Source: Chromatiaceae bacterium
GTDB lineage: Bacteria; Pseudomonadota; Gammaproteobacteria; Chromatiales; Chromatiaceae
NCBI GenBank assembly: GCA_022340805.1
Contig: JAJDNF010000033.1
Span: 62,001-126,000 of the forward strand
Length of the DNA: 64,000 nucleotides
Direction of reading: 5' to 3'
In this document: positions 22,967-32,958 of the stretch, piece after piece
How positions within the stretch are numbered: the stretch's first letter is position 1
How the letters are laid out: every line of letters starts with the position of its first letter
Program-made: the position numbers and the translations under genes
Notes under the pieces: generated by a model
The model's input: the letters and a program-made list of their open reading frames with translations, nothing else
The model's database searches: none
What the model was told of the DNA's origin: nothing

Positions 22967-25879
22967 ATGGCAACCGAAGTCACGCAATCCAAAGGTGCTG
23001 CGGACAGCATCGCCGTCCCCCCAAACGACACCGAAACAGTCAGTGCCGGCCCCGAGATAAGCGCCCATGCGCCGGGCGGCATGAAGGTGATACGCCGCAA
23101 CGGCAAGGTCACCAATTTCGATGCCAACAAGATTGCTGTGGCGATGACCAAGGCCTTTCTGGCCGTCGAGGGCGGCAGCGCCGCCGCATCGCGACGTGTT
23201 CACGATCTGGTCCAGTCGCTTACCGAACAGCTGAGCGAGGCACTGTTCCGGCGCAACCCGGCCGGCGGCACCATCCATATCGAAGACATCCAGGACCAGG
23301 TTGAGCTGTCGCTGATGCGTTCCGGCGAGCACAAGGTCGCGCGCGCCTACGTGCTGTATCGCGAGGAACAGAAACGCAGGCGTGCCGAAGAGGCATCAAA
23401 GAAGCAGACCAGCAAGACGGAAAACCTGGTCAACGTCGTTCAGGCGGACGGCACCACCCGCCCGCTCGACGTGGATCGCCTGCGCAAACTGGTCAACGAG
23501 GCATGCGCGGGACTGGAGGCTGTGACATCCGAGTCGATCCTCGACGACACCTGCCGCAACCTGTTCGACGGCGTCAAGGAACGCGACGTGTCGCAGGCGC
23601 TGGTGATGAGCGCCCGCACGCTGATCGAGCAGGAGCCGAACTACTCGTACGCCGCTGCGCGCCTGCTTATGGACATGCTGCGCCGCGAGGCCCTGGGTTT
23701 CCTGCGCATGGACACCGGGGTCGCCACACAGAAGGAGATGGGCGAGCGTTACAGCGAGTACTTCACCTGCTACATAAAGTGCGGCGCCGACCTCGAACTG
23801 CTCGACAAGCGCCTGACCCAGTACGACCTGGCGCGCCTTGGCGCGGCGCTGAATCCGGAACGTGACCTGCAGTTCACCTACCTGGGCCTGCAGACCCTCT
23901 ACGACCGCTACTTCATTCATTCGAAGGGCACGCGTTTCGAGCTGCCCCAGGCATTCTTCATGCGCGTCGCGATGGGCCTGGCGATCAATGAGATCGACCG
24001 TGAGGGCCGTGCGATCGAGTTCTACAACCTGCTGTCGAGCTTCGACTTCATGAGCTCAACCCCGACCCTGTTCAACTCCGGCACACTGCGCCCGCAGCTG
24101 TCGAGCTGCTACCTGACCACGGTCGCCGACGACCTCGACGGCATCTACAGCGCCATCAAAGACAATGCCCTGTTGTCCAAGTTCGCCGGTGGCCTGGGCA
24201 ACGACTGGACCCGCGTGCGTGGCATGGGCGCCCATATCAAGGGCACCAACGGCAAATCACAGGGGGTGGTGCCGTTCCTCAAGGTCGCCAATGACACCGC
24301 CGTCGCGGTCAACCAGGGCGGCAAGCGCAAGGGCGCCGTGTGCGCCTACCTCGAGACCTGGCATATCGACGTCGAGGAATTCCTCGACCTGCGCAAGAAC
24401 ACCGGTGACGACCGCCGCCGCACACACGACATGAACACCGCGAACTGGATTCCGGATCTGTTCATGAAGCGCGTCGCCGAAGACGCGAACTGGACCCTGT
24501 TCTCGCCCGACGAGGCAACCGACCTGCACGATCTGACCGGCAGGGCGTTCGAACAGGCCTACATCCGTTACGAAGAAAAGGCGGCGCGTGGCGAAATGAA
24601 CGTCGCCAAGACGCTCAAGGCCAACGACCTGTGGCGCAAGATGCTCGGCATGCTGTTCGAGACCGGCCATCCGTGGATCACGTTCAAGGACCCGTGCAAT
24701 ATTCGTTACACCAACCAGCATGTTGGGGTGGTTCACAGTTCCAACCTGTGCACCGAGATTACCCTGCATACCAACGACAACGAGATCGCGGTGTGCAACC
24801 TGGGTTCGGTCAACCTGGCCGCGCATGTCGACGAAAACGGCCTGGACATGGCGAAACTGCAGAACACCGTCAGCACCGCGATGCGCATGCTCGACAACGT
24901 AATCGAATACAACTATTACAGCGTGCCGCAGGCGCGCAACTCCAACCTGCGCCACCGCCCGGTGGGGCTGGGCATCATGGGTTTCCAGGATGCGCTGTAC
25001 AAGATCCGCCTGCCCTATGCGAGCCAGGAGGCGGTCGAGTTTGCCGACCGCTCGATGGAAGCGGTCTCCTACTACTCGATCAAGTCCTCGACCGATCTGG
25101 CCGAGGAGCGCGGACGCTATCACAGCTTCGAGGGGTCATTGTGGAGCCAGGGCATCCTGCCGCTCGATTCACTCGCCCGCCTGGCCGAGGAACGCGGCAC
25201 GCACCTGCAGGTCGATGACAGCAGCACGCTCGACTGGGACAGCCTGCGTGAGCGAGTGAAAGGCGTCGGCATGCGCAACTCCAACACCATGGCGATTGCA
25301 CCGACCGCGACCATCTCGAATATCTGCGGCGTCAGCCAATCCATTGAGCCGACTTACCAGAACCTGTTCGTTAAATCGAACCTGTCCGGTGAGTTCACCG
25401 TGGTCAACCCGTACCTGGTACGCGACCTCAAGGCGCTCGACCTGTGGGATCCGGTGATGGTCAACGACCTCAAATACTACGACGGCTCGGTGCAGCCGAT
25501 CAGCCGTATTCCGGATGACCTCAAGGCACTGTATGCCTCGGCGTTCGAGATCGACGCGCGCTGGCTGGTCGAGGCCGGAAGCCGTCGTCAGAAATGGATC
25601 GACCAGGCGCAGAGTCTCAACCTGTACATGTCGGAGCCATCCGGCAAGAAACTGGACAACCTGTACAAGCTGGCCTGGGTACGCGGTCTGAAAACTACCT
25701 ATTACCTGCGTTCGATGGGTGCGACACACGTCGAGAAGTCAACCATGGACGACACCAGCCGGTCGAACAAACTGAGTGCGGTCGGCGGCAGCTATCGCGC
25801 GCTTTCCGTCGCTGATGCAGACAGCGCCGCGCCCAAGGCCTGCAGCATCCTCGACCCGGATTGTGAGGCCTGCCAGTAA
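22967..25879 (+). CDS. nrdA: Class Ia ribonucleotide reductase large subunit NrdA with two ATP-cones
   Basis: 970 aa. Two N-terminal ATP-cone domains (MKVIRRNGKVTNFDANKI at about 43 and VVQADGTTRPLDVDRLRK at about 155) precede the R1 barrel, as in Pseudomonas aeruginosa NrdA (NrdAz subclass). Active-site regions are present: SSCYLTT, SSNLCTEITLHT, CNLGSVNL, and NTMAIAPTATISNICG. The C-terminal redox pair is CEAC. It reduces ribonucleoside diphosphates to deoxy forms. AGGAGG precedes the ATG by about eight bases. Two nrdB genes follow, both ending in the conserved R1-docking tail. Confidence 0.97.
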   Translation: MATEVTQSKGAADSIAVPPNDTETVSAGPEISAHAPGGMKVIRRNGKVTNFDANKIAVAMTKAFLAVEGGSAAASRRVHDLVQSLTEQLSEALFRRNPAGGTIHIEDIQDQVELSLMRSGEHKVARAYVLYREEQKRRRAEEASKKQTSKTENLVNVVQADGTTRPLDVDRLRKLVNEACAGLEAVTSESILDDTCRNLFDGVKERDVSQALVMSARTLIEQEPNYSYAAARLLMDMLRREALGFLRMDTGVATQKEMGERYSEYFTCYIKCGADLELLDKRLTQYDLARLGAALNPERDLQFTYLGLQTLYDRYFIHSKGTRFELPQAFFMRVAMGLAINEIDREGRAIEFYNLLSSFDFMSSTPTLFNSGTLRPQLSSCYLTTVADDLDGIYSAIKDNALLSKFAGGLGNDWTRVRGMGAHIKGTNGKSQGVVPFLKVANDTAVAVNQGGKRKGAVCAYLETWHIDVEEFLDLRKNTGDDRRRTHDMNTANWIPDLFMKRVAEDANWTLFSPDEATDLHDLTGRAFEQAYIRYEEKAARGEMNVAKTLKANDLWRKMLGMLFETGHPWITFKDPCNIRYTNQHVGVVHSSNLCTEITLHTNDNEIAVCNLGSVNLAAHVDENGLDMAKLQNTVSTAMRMLDNVIEYNYYSVPQARNSNLRHRPVGLGIMGFQDALYKIRLPYASQEAVEFADRSMEAVSYYSIKSSTDLAEERGRYHSFEGSLWSQGILPLDSLARLAEERGTHLQVDDSSTLDWDSLRERVKGVGMRNSNTMAIAPTATISNICGVSQSIEPTYQNLFVKSNLSGEFTVVNPYLVRDLKALDLWDPVMVNDLKYYDGSVQPISRIPDDLKALYASAFEIDARWLVEAGSRRQKWIDQAQSLNLYMSEPSGKKLDNLYKLAWVRGLKTTYYLRSMGATHVEKSTMDDTSRSNKLSAVGGSYRALSVADADSAAPKACSILDPDCEACQ

Positions 25880-25912
25880 GGCGGCGCCGGGAAGACTACA
25901 GGAGCACGCAGC

Positions 25913-27043
25913 ATGTTGAACTGGGACGATCCACTCGCACCGATCAGTCAAGTGAGAAAGGCGCCTCCACCAGCCGGCCATGTGCCGGTCGAGGACGGCG
26001 TCGCCGAGCAACCGGCCGCCAAGGCGCTCCCCGAGGCCGACCTGCGCCCGGTCAACCCGGATGACAAGCGAGTCATCAACGGCATGACCGACATCAACCA
26101 GCTGGCACCGTTCAAGTACCCCTGGGCCTGGGAATACTTCCTCAACGCCAACCGCAATCACTGGACGCCGCTGGATATCGGCATGGCGCAGGATGTGCAC
26201 GACTATCATCACAAGCTGACGCTGGAAGAGCGCCACGTGTACGAGAACGTGCTTTCCTACCTGACCACCTCCGACATCCTGGCCATGCGCAACATCGGCC
26301 TGGCGGTGATGGAGAAGATGTCCGCGCCGGAGCTGCAGATCTACCAGGCGCGCCAGGTCTACGAAGAGTCGCTGCACACCTGGACCTACCAGCACTGCAT
26401 CGAGACCATCGGCCTGAACCAGAGCGAGATCTACAACCGCTACCGCGTCGTGCCGGAGATCAACGGCAAGATCCAGATCGCCAATCGCCGCCTCAACTCG
26501 ATCCTGCGCGCCGATATCGATCTGCGCGATCGCGATGAATTGCAGAACTTCCTGATGGCCTACATCTTCTTCGCAGGTATCTTCGAAGGCTGCTGGTTCT
26601 ACAATGGATTCAGTCCGATCTTCGCGCTGCAACGCCGCGGCCTGATGAAAGGTACCGCGGAGCAGTTTCAATACATCATGCGCGACGAGGTGTTGCACGC
26701 CTCATTCGGCATCCGCGTCGCCAAGCAGATCATGCTGGAAGAGAACATCCGCCCCGACCCAAAGGCGATGAGCGAGATGTGGGCCGAATGTGAGGCCGCG
26801 GAACAGGCCTATGCGGGCTATATCCTGCGCGACCCGATCCTCGGCTACAGCAAAGAAGACCACGTCGGTCAGTATCGCTTCATCGCCAACCGGCGGGCAC
26901 GCAGCCTCGGCTTCGATGAACCCTACCCGGGTGCCGAGCCGACGCTGGCCTGGCTCGACGAGCAAGCCAATCTGCGCAAAGAGAAAAACTTTTTCGAGAC
27001 CCGCGTAACCGAATACCAGGCCGGCGGGCTCAGATGGGAATAA
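25913..27043 (+). CDS. nrdB: Ribonucleotide reductase small subunit, first R2 paralogue
   Basis: 376 aa. All expected residues are present at E. coli spacing: the first Asp in TTSDILAM, Glu and His in EESLH, radical Tyr four after that His (HTWTY), Glu in GIFEGC, and Glu/His in RDEVLH. So it should build a diiron (or Mn/Fe) tyrosyl-radical cofactor. It starts MLNWDDPL like the next gene and ends [18 protein letters not shown], so both should dock to the same NrdA. It is shorter and clearly divergent from the second R2; it may differ in cofactor or oxygen preference, which the sequence cannot settle. Confidence 0.94.
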   Translation: MLNWDDPLAPISQVRKAPPPAGHVPVEDGVAEQPAAKALPEADLRPVNPDDKRVINGMTDINQLAPFKYPWAWEYFLNANRNHWTPLDIGMAQDVHDYHHKLTLEERHVYENVLSYLTTSDILAMRNIGLAVMEKMSAPELQIYQARQVYEESLHTWTYQHCIETIGLNQSEIYNRYRVVPEINGKIQIANRRLNSILRADIDLRDRDELQNFLMAYIFFAGIFEGCWFYNGFSPIFALQRRGLMKGTAEQFQYIMRDEVLHASFGIRVAKQIMLEENIRPDPKAMSEMWAECEAAEQAYAGYILRDPILGYSKEDHVGQYRFIANRRARSLGFDEPYPGAEPTLAWLDEQANLRKEKNFFETRVTEYQAGGLRWE

Positions 27044-27258
27044 TGCCGACGACTCTGGCATAACAGGTCAATGCTGGAGGGGCCGCAAGAACTCTCGCCC
27101 GACATTTTCTTAATGTCAGACGCCACCACCAAAGGGGGATTGAGGTCACTCCGGCACCAACAAGAAGGCAGCGCGACGGCACGCAAACCGGATGCAGCTG
27201 CGACACTCGCCCAACAGGCGACCATATCCACCATTTCGAGCAGACAAAGGGGGTAATG

Positions 27259-28569
27259 ATGCTTAACTGGGACGATCCCTTGCAGCCCAGCAGGGATACC
27301 GCCACGGCGCGAGGCAGCAGGCCAGCAGGTATCGCGCGCGGTGGCGACTCGCTGCGCCTAGCACAGGCAAAGGCTGCCGGGCGTCATCCGCATGCCGGCG
27401 ACGGTCTGGTCGACACCGGCCTGCTCATGGCAACAGCCGGCGCCGCGCCAAGCGTCGACCCCGATCCACACCATATCGTGGAACCGCTCGCCGACTACCA
27501 GGCCTCGGCCGAGTCGGGCGCAACCGGGCTCGAATCCCTCGAGATGGGTGCGGGCCGCATCCGCGTCGACGATAAAAGGATCATCAACTGCCACGCCGAC
27601 CTCAACCAGCTCGTGCCATTCAAGTACGAGTGGGCATGGCAGAAGTACCTCGATGGCTGCGCCAACCACTGGATGCCGCAAGAGGTCAATATGAACGCCG
27701 ACATCCAATTATGGCGCGACCCGAACGGTTTGACCGATGACGAGCGCACCATCATCAAGCGCAACCTGGGATTTTTCTCGACCGCCGACTCGCTGGTTGC
27801 GAACAACCTGGTACTCGCAGTCTACCGCCACATCACCAACCCGGAATGCCGCCAGTACCTGCTGCGCCAGGCGTTCGAGGAGGCATTGCACACCCACGCC
27901 TACCAGTACGTGATCGAGTCGCTCGGCCTCGACGAGGGCGAGGTGTTCAACATGTACCGCGAAGTGCCGGCGGTCGCACGCAAGGCCGAATGGGCCCTGC
28001 CCTTCACCCGGCACCTGGCCGACCCGAACTTCCACACCGGCACGACCGAGAACGACCAGCAGCTGCTGCGCGAACTGGTGGCCTTCTATGTGATATTCGA
28101 GGGCATCTTCTTCTACGTCGGCTTCACCCAGATCCTGAGCATGGGCCGACGCAACAAGATGACCGGCACGGCCGAGCAGTTCCAGTACATCCTGCGCGAT
28201 GAATCGATGCACATGAACTTCGGTATCGACGTGATCAACCAGATAAAGCTCGAGAACCCGCAGCTGTGGACCGACGCATTCAAGGCCGAGATCGTACAGA
28301 TGATCCGTGACGCCATCGCCCTCGAGACCCAGTATGCCTACGACACCATGCCGCGCGGCATTCTCGGCCTTAACGCCCCGATGTTCGAGGAGTACCTGCA
28401 GTTCATTGCCAACCGGCGCTGTGCACAGATCGGCCTGCCGGAACAGTATCCAGGCGCGACCAACCCCTTTCCGTGGATGTCAGAAGTACTGGACCTCAAG
28501 AAGGAGAAAAATTTCTTCGAGACCCGGGTCACCGAATACCAGACTGGCGGTGCCCTGAACTGGGATTGA
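27259..28569 (+). CDS. nrdB: Ribonucleotide reductase small subunit, second R2 paralogue (Pseudomonas type)
   Basis: 436 aa. ATG 27259 is preferred over the adjacent ATG 27256 because GGGGG is then five bases upstream and the start matches MLNWDDP of the first paralogue. All metal ligands and the radical Tyr are present ([28 protein letters not shown]). An N-terminal extension and the stretches [18 protein letters not shown] and MGRRNKMTG are as in the P. aeruginosa R2. The C-terminal peptide ([12 protein letters not shown]) is nearly the same as in the first R2. A 215-nt gap separates the two nrdB genes; I saw no clear promoter in it. Confidence 0.95.
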   Translation: MLNWDDPLQPSRDTATARGSRPAGIARGGDSLRLAQAKAAGRHPHAGDGLVDTGLLMATAGAAPSVDPDPHHIVEPLADYQASAESGATGLESLEMGAGRIRVDDKRIINCHADLNQLVPFKYEWAWQKYLDGCANHWMPQEVNMNADIQLWRDPNGLTDDERTIIKRNLGFFSTADSLVANNLVLAVYRHITNPECRQYLLRQAFEEALHTHAYQYVIESLGLDEGEVFNMYREVPAVARKAEWALPFTRHLADPNFHTGTTENDQQLLRELVAFYVIFEGIFFYVGFTQILSMGRRNKMTGTAEQFQYILRDESMHMNFGIDVINQIKLENPQLWTDAFKAEIVQMIRDAIALETQYAYDTMPRGILGLNAPMFEEYLQFIANRRCAQIGLPEQYPGATNPFPWMSEVLDLKKEKNFFETRVTEYQTGGALNWD

Positions 28570-28605
28570 TCCCAGACGTACCGATGTTCCTCCTGTGATG
28601 TAATT

Positions 28606-28643
28606 GGGGCCGGCGGCAATGTGAAAGCCCGGCCCCTTTTTTT
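28606..28643 (+). terminator. Rho-independent terminator of the nrd operon
   Basis: GGGGCCGG...CCGGCCCC, an eight-base-pair stem with a 15-nt loop, followed by seven T residues, 37 nt after the second nrdB stop. Confidence 0.93.
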
Positions 28644-28810
28644 GCGCGCCGGCCCTGTGCCGGCATCCTGACGAAATGCGTAGCGGCCCGGCGACCCGAA
28701 CCGCCACGACCACATGGCCGGTTGTACTGCAGGGGATCCAAAGGTTCCGGAAACCCTGTCGACATCAGTTGTTTAGCGTTGATTGTTGCAGCAGTGCCAT
28801 AGGTACGGAA

Positions 28811-28857
28811 ACACAACATATAGTGTTTTATCGCATTTGAAGCACAATTTATTGTGA
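28811..28857 (+). promoter_or_regulatory. Third NrdR-type double box, upstream of small zinc-ribbon gene
   Basis: ACACAACATATAGTGT (28811-28826) and GCACAATTTATTGTGA (28842-28857) both fit the NrdR box consensus ACACWATATATWGTGT closely and lie 31 bp apart. Both are AT-rich islands in GC-rich surroundings. A weak TTGTGA/TATCAT promoter pair (28852-28857, 28876-28881) overlaps box 2. The next gene downstream is the 69-aa CxxC protein at 29051; no gene diverges on the other strand. Confidence 0.68.
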
Positions 28858-29050
28858 ATACATCGAAAATTCGGCTATCATTCTTCATGTTGGTTCAGAT
28901 GTACGGCTGGGCTGAAACGGCCACAGCTGCGCTCTGGCGACTGGGGAAAGACCCTAGACAGTCACGCCGGGCCGGCTAGGCAGGTCCGCCGCTACGCAAT
29001 ACTGCCGCTGCCACAAGGCAAGCCGCACGGTCAGCAACAGGAGGTCAGGG

Positions 29051-29260
29051 ATGCGTTGTCGTCATTGTCGGAGCGAGATGCAGCAGACGGACAGTGTGGC
29101 CGAGGGTGGTGCACGCCAGGTCTGGTATCAGTGCCCGCTGTGCGCGTCCAGTCAGACCGTATCGCAACCCTACGAAGCACGCCTGCGCCGCATGGGTGAT
29201 CTGCAGCGCTGCAGCAGCGACTGGCCACACGGTGCCACCAGGTACCGCGGGCCCTATTGA
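29051..29260 (+). CDS. 69-aa zinc-ribbon-like protein (CxxC...CxxC), putative NrdR regulon member
   Basis: Starts at ATG with AGGAGG six bases upstream. Two CxxC pairs (CRHC at 3-6, CPLC about residue 28-31) are spaced as in zinc ribbons or rubredoxin-like knuckles; the rest is short and basic. The 5' region carries a NrdR-type double box, and a terminator follows at 29351, so it is a monocistronic unit. NrdR itself has an N-terminal zinc ribbon, but this protein lacks an ATP-cone. Function unknown. Confidence 0.7.
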   Translation: MRCRHCRSEMQQTDSVAEGGARQVWYQCPLCASSQTVSQPYEARLRRMGDLQRCSSDWPHGATRYRGPY

Positions 29261-29576
29261 AACGAACTCCAACGACTTCTCCAGCAGAAGGCATAGGCAT
29301 CGGGAAATAAGCGGCAGGGATGGCCGCAATAAGAAAAGCTGCACCATTCGGCCACCCTCAAAAGGGGTGGCTTTTTCCTGCGCGCCCGGTCTACCGAGCC
29401 CGCTTGCCCCGCATTGCACCAGCCGGATGACCCGGCCGACGTTTAAGCTGGCCGATTTGCGTGCCATTCGAACCGGATCAACCGCTTTCATCTCCACCGT
29501 CAGGCGTTACACTTCCGGTCCACGCGGTCGATACCGACTGAATAACAAGGTCCATGGCCCCGGAATCCGCCTTGAG
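29261..29576. other. Intergenic region with terminator before the GGDEF/EAL gene
   Basis: About 315 nt; contains the terminator at 29351-29376 and otherwise no supported gene. The long upstream extension of the GGDEF/EAL frame through here has no domain or ribosome site. Confidence 0.5.
29351..29376 (+). terminator. Rho-independent terminator
   Basis: GCCACCC-TCAAAAG-GGGTGGC, a seven-base-pair stem, followed by TTTTT; ends the transcript of the small zinc-ribbon gene. Confidence 0.88.
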
Positions 29577-31853
29577 ATGAGCGCAGTACACCCCAAAACG
29601 CCATTAACTGACGAACCCGCGATCCACACCGCGCATCTTGAACAGCTTTTCCGCTTGCAGCGCGACGCGCTGGAAATGATTGCGCTCGGTCGCGCTACGG
29701 ACGAGATCCTCGATCAGCTGTGTCGACTGAGCGAGGAACTGCTGCCCAACTCGGTGGCATCGATCATGCTGCTGGACCCCACGCGTAACCAACTGCACGT
29801 GCGTTCCGCGCCCAGCATCCCTAGCGCTGCAGTGGCGGTGCTGAACGGCCTGCAACCCGGCCCAAATGCCGGATCCTGCGGCACCGCGGTGTTTCGCAAC
29901 GAGCCGGTCTTTATCGACAATGTCCTGACCGATAAACGCTGGTCGGGCATGCTCGATATCGCCCAACAGTTCATGCTGCAGGCCTGCTGGTCCATGCCGA
30001 TCAAGGCATCCGAAGGTATCGTGATCGGCTCGTTTGCGCTGACCAGTTTCGAGCGCAGGTCTCCGGATCCGTTCCACAGGCGCCTGCTGGACACCGCGAG
30101 TTATCTCGCCGGGATCGTGCTCGAACGCGAGGTCCAGGCACAGCGACTGCGCACCGCCGGCATCGCCTTCGAACACATGCGCGAAGGCGTGATGGTGACC
30201 GACGCGGCTTGCAAGATTGTCCAGGTGAACCAGGGCTTCGAGCGTATTACCGGCTACAGCGCGACTGAAGCCATCGGCCAGACGCCCCGGCTGTTGAACT
30301 CGGGTCGACAGGACTCTGCGTTCTACCGCGACTTCTATCGGGCGCTCGACAAGCAAGGGGAATGGTGTGGCGAAATCTGGAACCGTCGCAAGAACGGTGA
30401 CATCTACCCGCAGTGGCTGTCGGTCAAGCGTGTCAACGATCACAACGGCGTACTTTCGAGCTACGTCTCGGTGTTCGCCGATATCACCGAGACCAAGGAC
30501 TCGGAACACAAACTCTGGCAATTGGCGCATCACGATGCGCTGAGCAATCTGCCCAATCGGCTGCTGCTGAACGCCCGACTGGAGCACGCCATGCAGCGGG
30601 CGCATAGGACCTCGGGAGGCCTCGCCCTGCTGTTCATCGACCTGGATCGCTTCAAGAACATCAACGACTCGCTCGGACACCAGGTTGGCGACGAACTGCT
30701 GTGCAAGATTGCCGCGCGTCTGCGGGCCGCCGTACACGAGGACGACACCGTCGCCAGACTCGGTGGCGACGAGTTCGTGGTTTTGCTCGACGATGTAGCC
30801 GAACCCAACGACGCACGCCGCATCGCCGAACGCATCATCGAACGAATTTCCGAGCCGGTCAGCATAAGCGGCCGCTCGCTGGTCACCACCGCGAGCCTCG
30901 GCATAAGCCTGTACCCGGGCGATGCCCAGGACCCGAACACGCTGCTCAAACACGCCGATGCCGCGATGTACCGGGCCAAGACCCAGGGCCGTAACCGGAT
31001 CGCCTATTACGCGCCCGAGCTGACCGATGAAATCCGGCAGCGACTGGAATTGGAACACGATCTTCGCCTAGGCATCGCCAGGCAGGAATTCAGCCTGCAT
31101 TACCAGCCGCAGTTTTCGACTGGCGACGGCCGGCTGATCGCTGTCGAGGCGCTGCTGCGCTGGAATCACCCCGAGCGAGGAATGGTTCCGCCGGCCACCT
31201 TCATCTCGATTGCCGAGGAGACCGGACTGATCAGAGAACTCGGTTGCTGGGTGACCGAAACCGCGTGCAGACAAGGCCGGGAGTGGCTGGACAAGGGCCT
31301 GCCTCCGTTCACCATCGCGGTCAACCTGTCACCCTATCAGCTGCGTGGCGACTGCGCTGCGTACCTGCGGACAATATTCGAGCGTACCGGGTTTCCGCCG
31401 GAATGGTTCGAATTCGAGGTCACCGAGACACTGCTGGTTGAAGACGGCGGCCACGCGCTGCGCCAACTCGCCGAGATGCGCAGACAACTCGGCATGCACA
31501 TCGCCATGGACGATTTCGGCACCGGCCATTCATCGCTCAGCCAACTCAAGCTGCTGCCAATCGGCAAACTGAAGATCGACCGATCTTTCGTGATGGGCCT
31601 GCCGGACAGCAGCGATGACACTGCGATCGTCAAGGCGATCATCCTGATGGCCCACACGCTTGGTCTGCAGGTCGTCGCCGAGGGCGTCGAGACCATGGCC
31701 CAGTGGCAGTTACTCTGCGACGCCGGCTGCGACCATGTGCAGGGCTTCCTGTTCGGTCGCCCGATGCCGGCTGAGGACCTGAGCGACCTCCTCGATAGAG
31801 GCCAGATCGACATCACCGCCCGTATCTACGAAGACCCGGGTCCCCGACCGTGA
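29577..31853 (+). CDS. GAF-PAS-GGDEF-EAL c-di-GMP signalling protein, both catalytic motifs intact
   Basis: 758 aa from ATG 29577; the track frame opens 161 codons earlier in sequence with no domain. Order: GAF (about 20-175), PAS (about 190-310), GGDEF (ARLGGDEFVVLLD, about 393), EAL (AVEALLRWNHPE, about 521; DDFGTGHSSLSQLK intact). The product inhibition I-site (RxxD before GGDEF) reads HEDD, so it seems absent. It could both make and hydrolyse c-di-GMP; many such proteins act mainly as phosphodiesterases. No transmembrane segment. Its GTGA end overlaps the next gene. Confidence 0.92.
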   Translation: MSAVHPKTPLTDEPAIHTAHLEQLFRLQRDALEMIALGRATDEILDQLCRLSEELLPNSVASIMLLDPTRNQLHVRSAPSIPSAAVAVLNGLQPGPNAGSCGTAVFRNEPVFIDNVLTDKRWSGMLDIAQQFMLQACWSMPIKASEGIVIGSFALTSFERRSPDPFHRRLLDTASYLAGIVLEREVQAQRLRTAGIAFEHMREGVMVTDAACKIVQVNQGFERITGYSATEAIGQTPRLLNSGRQDSAFYRDFYRALDKQGEWCGEIWNRRKNGDIYPQWLSVKRVNDHNGVLSSYVSVFADITETKDSEHKLWQLAHHDALSNLPNRLLLNARLEHAMQRAHRTSGGLALLFIDLDRFKNINDSLGHQVGDELLCKIAARLRAAVHEDDTVARLGGDEFVVLLDDVAEPNDARRIAERIIERISEPVSISGRSLVTTASLGISLYPGDAQDPNTLLKHADAAMYRAKTQGRNRIAYYAPELTDEIRQRLELEHDLRLGIARQEFSLHYQPQFSTGDGRLIAVEALLRWNHPERGMVPPATFISIAEETGLIRELGCWVTETACRQGREWLDKGLPPFTIAVNLSPYQLRGDCAAYLRTIFERTGFPPEWFEFEVTETLLVEDGGHALRQLAEMRRQLGMHIAMDDFGTGHSSLSQLKLLPIGKLKIDRSFVMGLPDSSDDTAIVKAIILMAHTLGLQVVAEGVETMAQWQLLCDAGCDHVQGFLFGRPMPAEDLSDLLDRGQIDITARIYEDPGPRP

Positions 31854-32158
31854 GAGGTAAGCTGATCCACGCCGGTGCGCTCGGCCTGGCGATGCTGCTG
31901 CTGATCTTGGTAGAGACCGCGCTGGCCAACAAATTCGAGACCATTGGCGGTGGATTTTCCGGCTCCTCGGGCAGCAAACGTGAATGGCTGCACAAGTTCT
32001 TCCTGGTGGGCGGCAGCATCAGCCTGATCGCGGCTGTCTTGTCGATGATCGTCCCGCACAGCAATCCACTGCTGCTGAACTTCAACACCTGGAAGCAATC
32101 GGCCATCGTGCTGTTCATTCTGGCCGCCGCGTTCTTCCTGGGTGCCGTGCTCGTATAG
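31850..32158 (+). CDS. Small membrane protein overlapping the GGDEF/EAL gene
   Basis: 102 aa, GTG start sharing GTGA with the upstream stop, indicating translational coupling. A hydrophobic N-terminus (LIHAGALGLAMLLLILVE, probably a signal anchor), a Gly/Ser-rich loop and two further helices (FFLVGGSISLIAAVLSMIV; AIVLFILAAAFFLGAVLV). Family not recognised. Confidence 0.65.
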   Translation: MRGKLIHAGALGLAMLLLILVETALANKFETIGGGFSGSSGSKREWLHKFFLVGGSISLIAAVLSMIVPHSNPLLLNFNTWKQSAIVLFILAAAFFLGAVLV

Positions 32159-32354
32159 CTTTTCACCGGGTTCGCCGACACGGGCCGAATGCGTCGCCCA
32201 GCCGATTCTTCGATCCGCAGCCCTTTTGCCGCACCCATGCCGGTCGCCCGACATGCCCCAAACCCCCAGAAAACACAACATAGATTCGCCGCATGCGCAC
32301 CGGTAAAGTACCGCCTCAGGCCATCATGCCGCAGCTTCCAACAGCGGGGACCGC

Positions 32355-32912
32355 ATGCAGATTGAACAGATTCAGTCCCACTTCGCCGGGATCATCGAGG
32401 GCTTGGGAGAAGATCTTCAGCGCGAAGGCCTGATCAAGACACCCGAACGGGCGGCCAAAGCGATGGCCTACCTGTGTCGCGGCTACAACCAGGATCTGAA
32501 CTCGGTCGTCAATGACGCGGTTTTCAGCACCCACAACGACGACATGGTGATCGTCAAGGATATCGAGCTGTACTCCCTGTGCGAGCATCACGTGCTGCCG
32601 TTCATCGGCCGCGCCCATGTAGCCTACCTGCCGCGTGGCAAGGTGATTGGCCTTTCGAAGATTGCACGCATCGTCGACATGTATGCGCGCCGGCTGCAGA
32701 TCCAGGAAAACCTCACCGTGCAGATTGCCAACGCGATCAGCGAGGTCATTCAACCCGCCGGCGTGGCCGTGACCATCGAGGCCGAACACCTGTGCATGAA
32801 GATGCGCGGCGTGGAAAAGCAGAACTCGACCATGAAGACCTCGGTTATGCTGGGCACCTTCCGGGAATCCCAGGCGACCCGGATGGAGTATCTCCAGCTG
32901 ATCGCCGATTGA
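32355..32912 (+). CDS. folE: GTP cyclohydrolase I FolE
   Basis: 185 aa, the usual short FolE. It converts GTP to dihydroneopterin triphosphate at the start of folate synthesis. Zinc ligands and active-site residues are in [10 protein letters not shown] and [22 protein letters not shown] and [10 protein letters not shown] are also typical. The last part ([12 protein letters not shown]) closes the family signature. ppnP follows after 46 nt. Confidence 0.96.
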   Translation: MQIEQIQSHFAGIIEGLGEDLQREGLIKTPERAAKAMAYLCRGYNQDLNSVVNDAVFSTHNDDMVIVKDIELYSLCEHHVLPFIGRAHVAYLPRGKVIGLSKIARIVDMYARRLQIQENLTVQIANAISEVIQPAGVAVTIEAEHLCMKMRGVEKQNSTMKTSVMLGTFRESQATRMEYLQLIAD

Positions 32913-32958
32913 TCGGCGACGATCCTGCCGCCACCCCCGACACCCTCAAGAGCCAGAC

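Noticed and set aside
32274-32290. NrdR-like half-site ACACAACATA upstream of folE
   Set aside because: Only the left half matches; the right half and the second box 31-32 bp away are missing.
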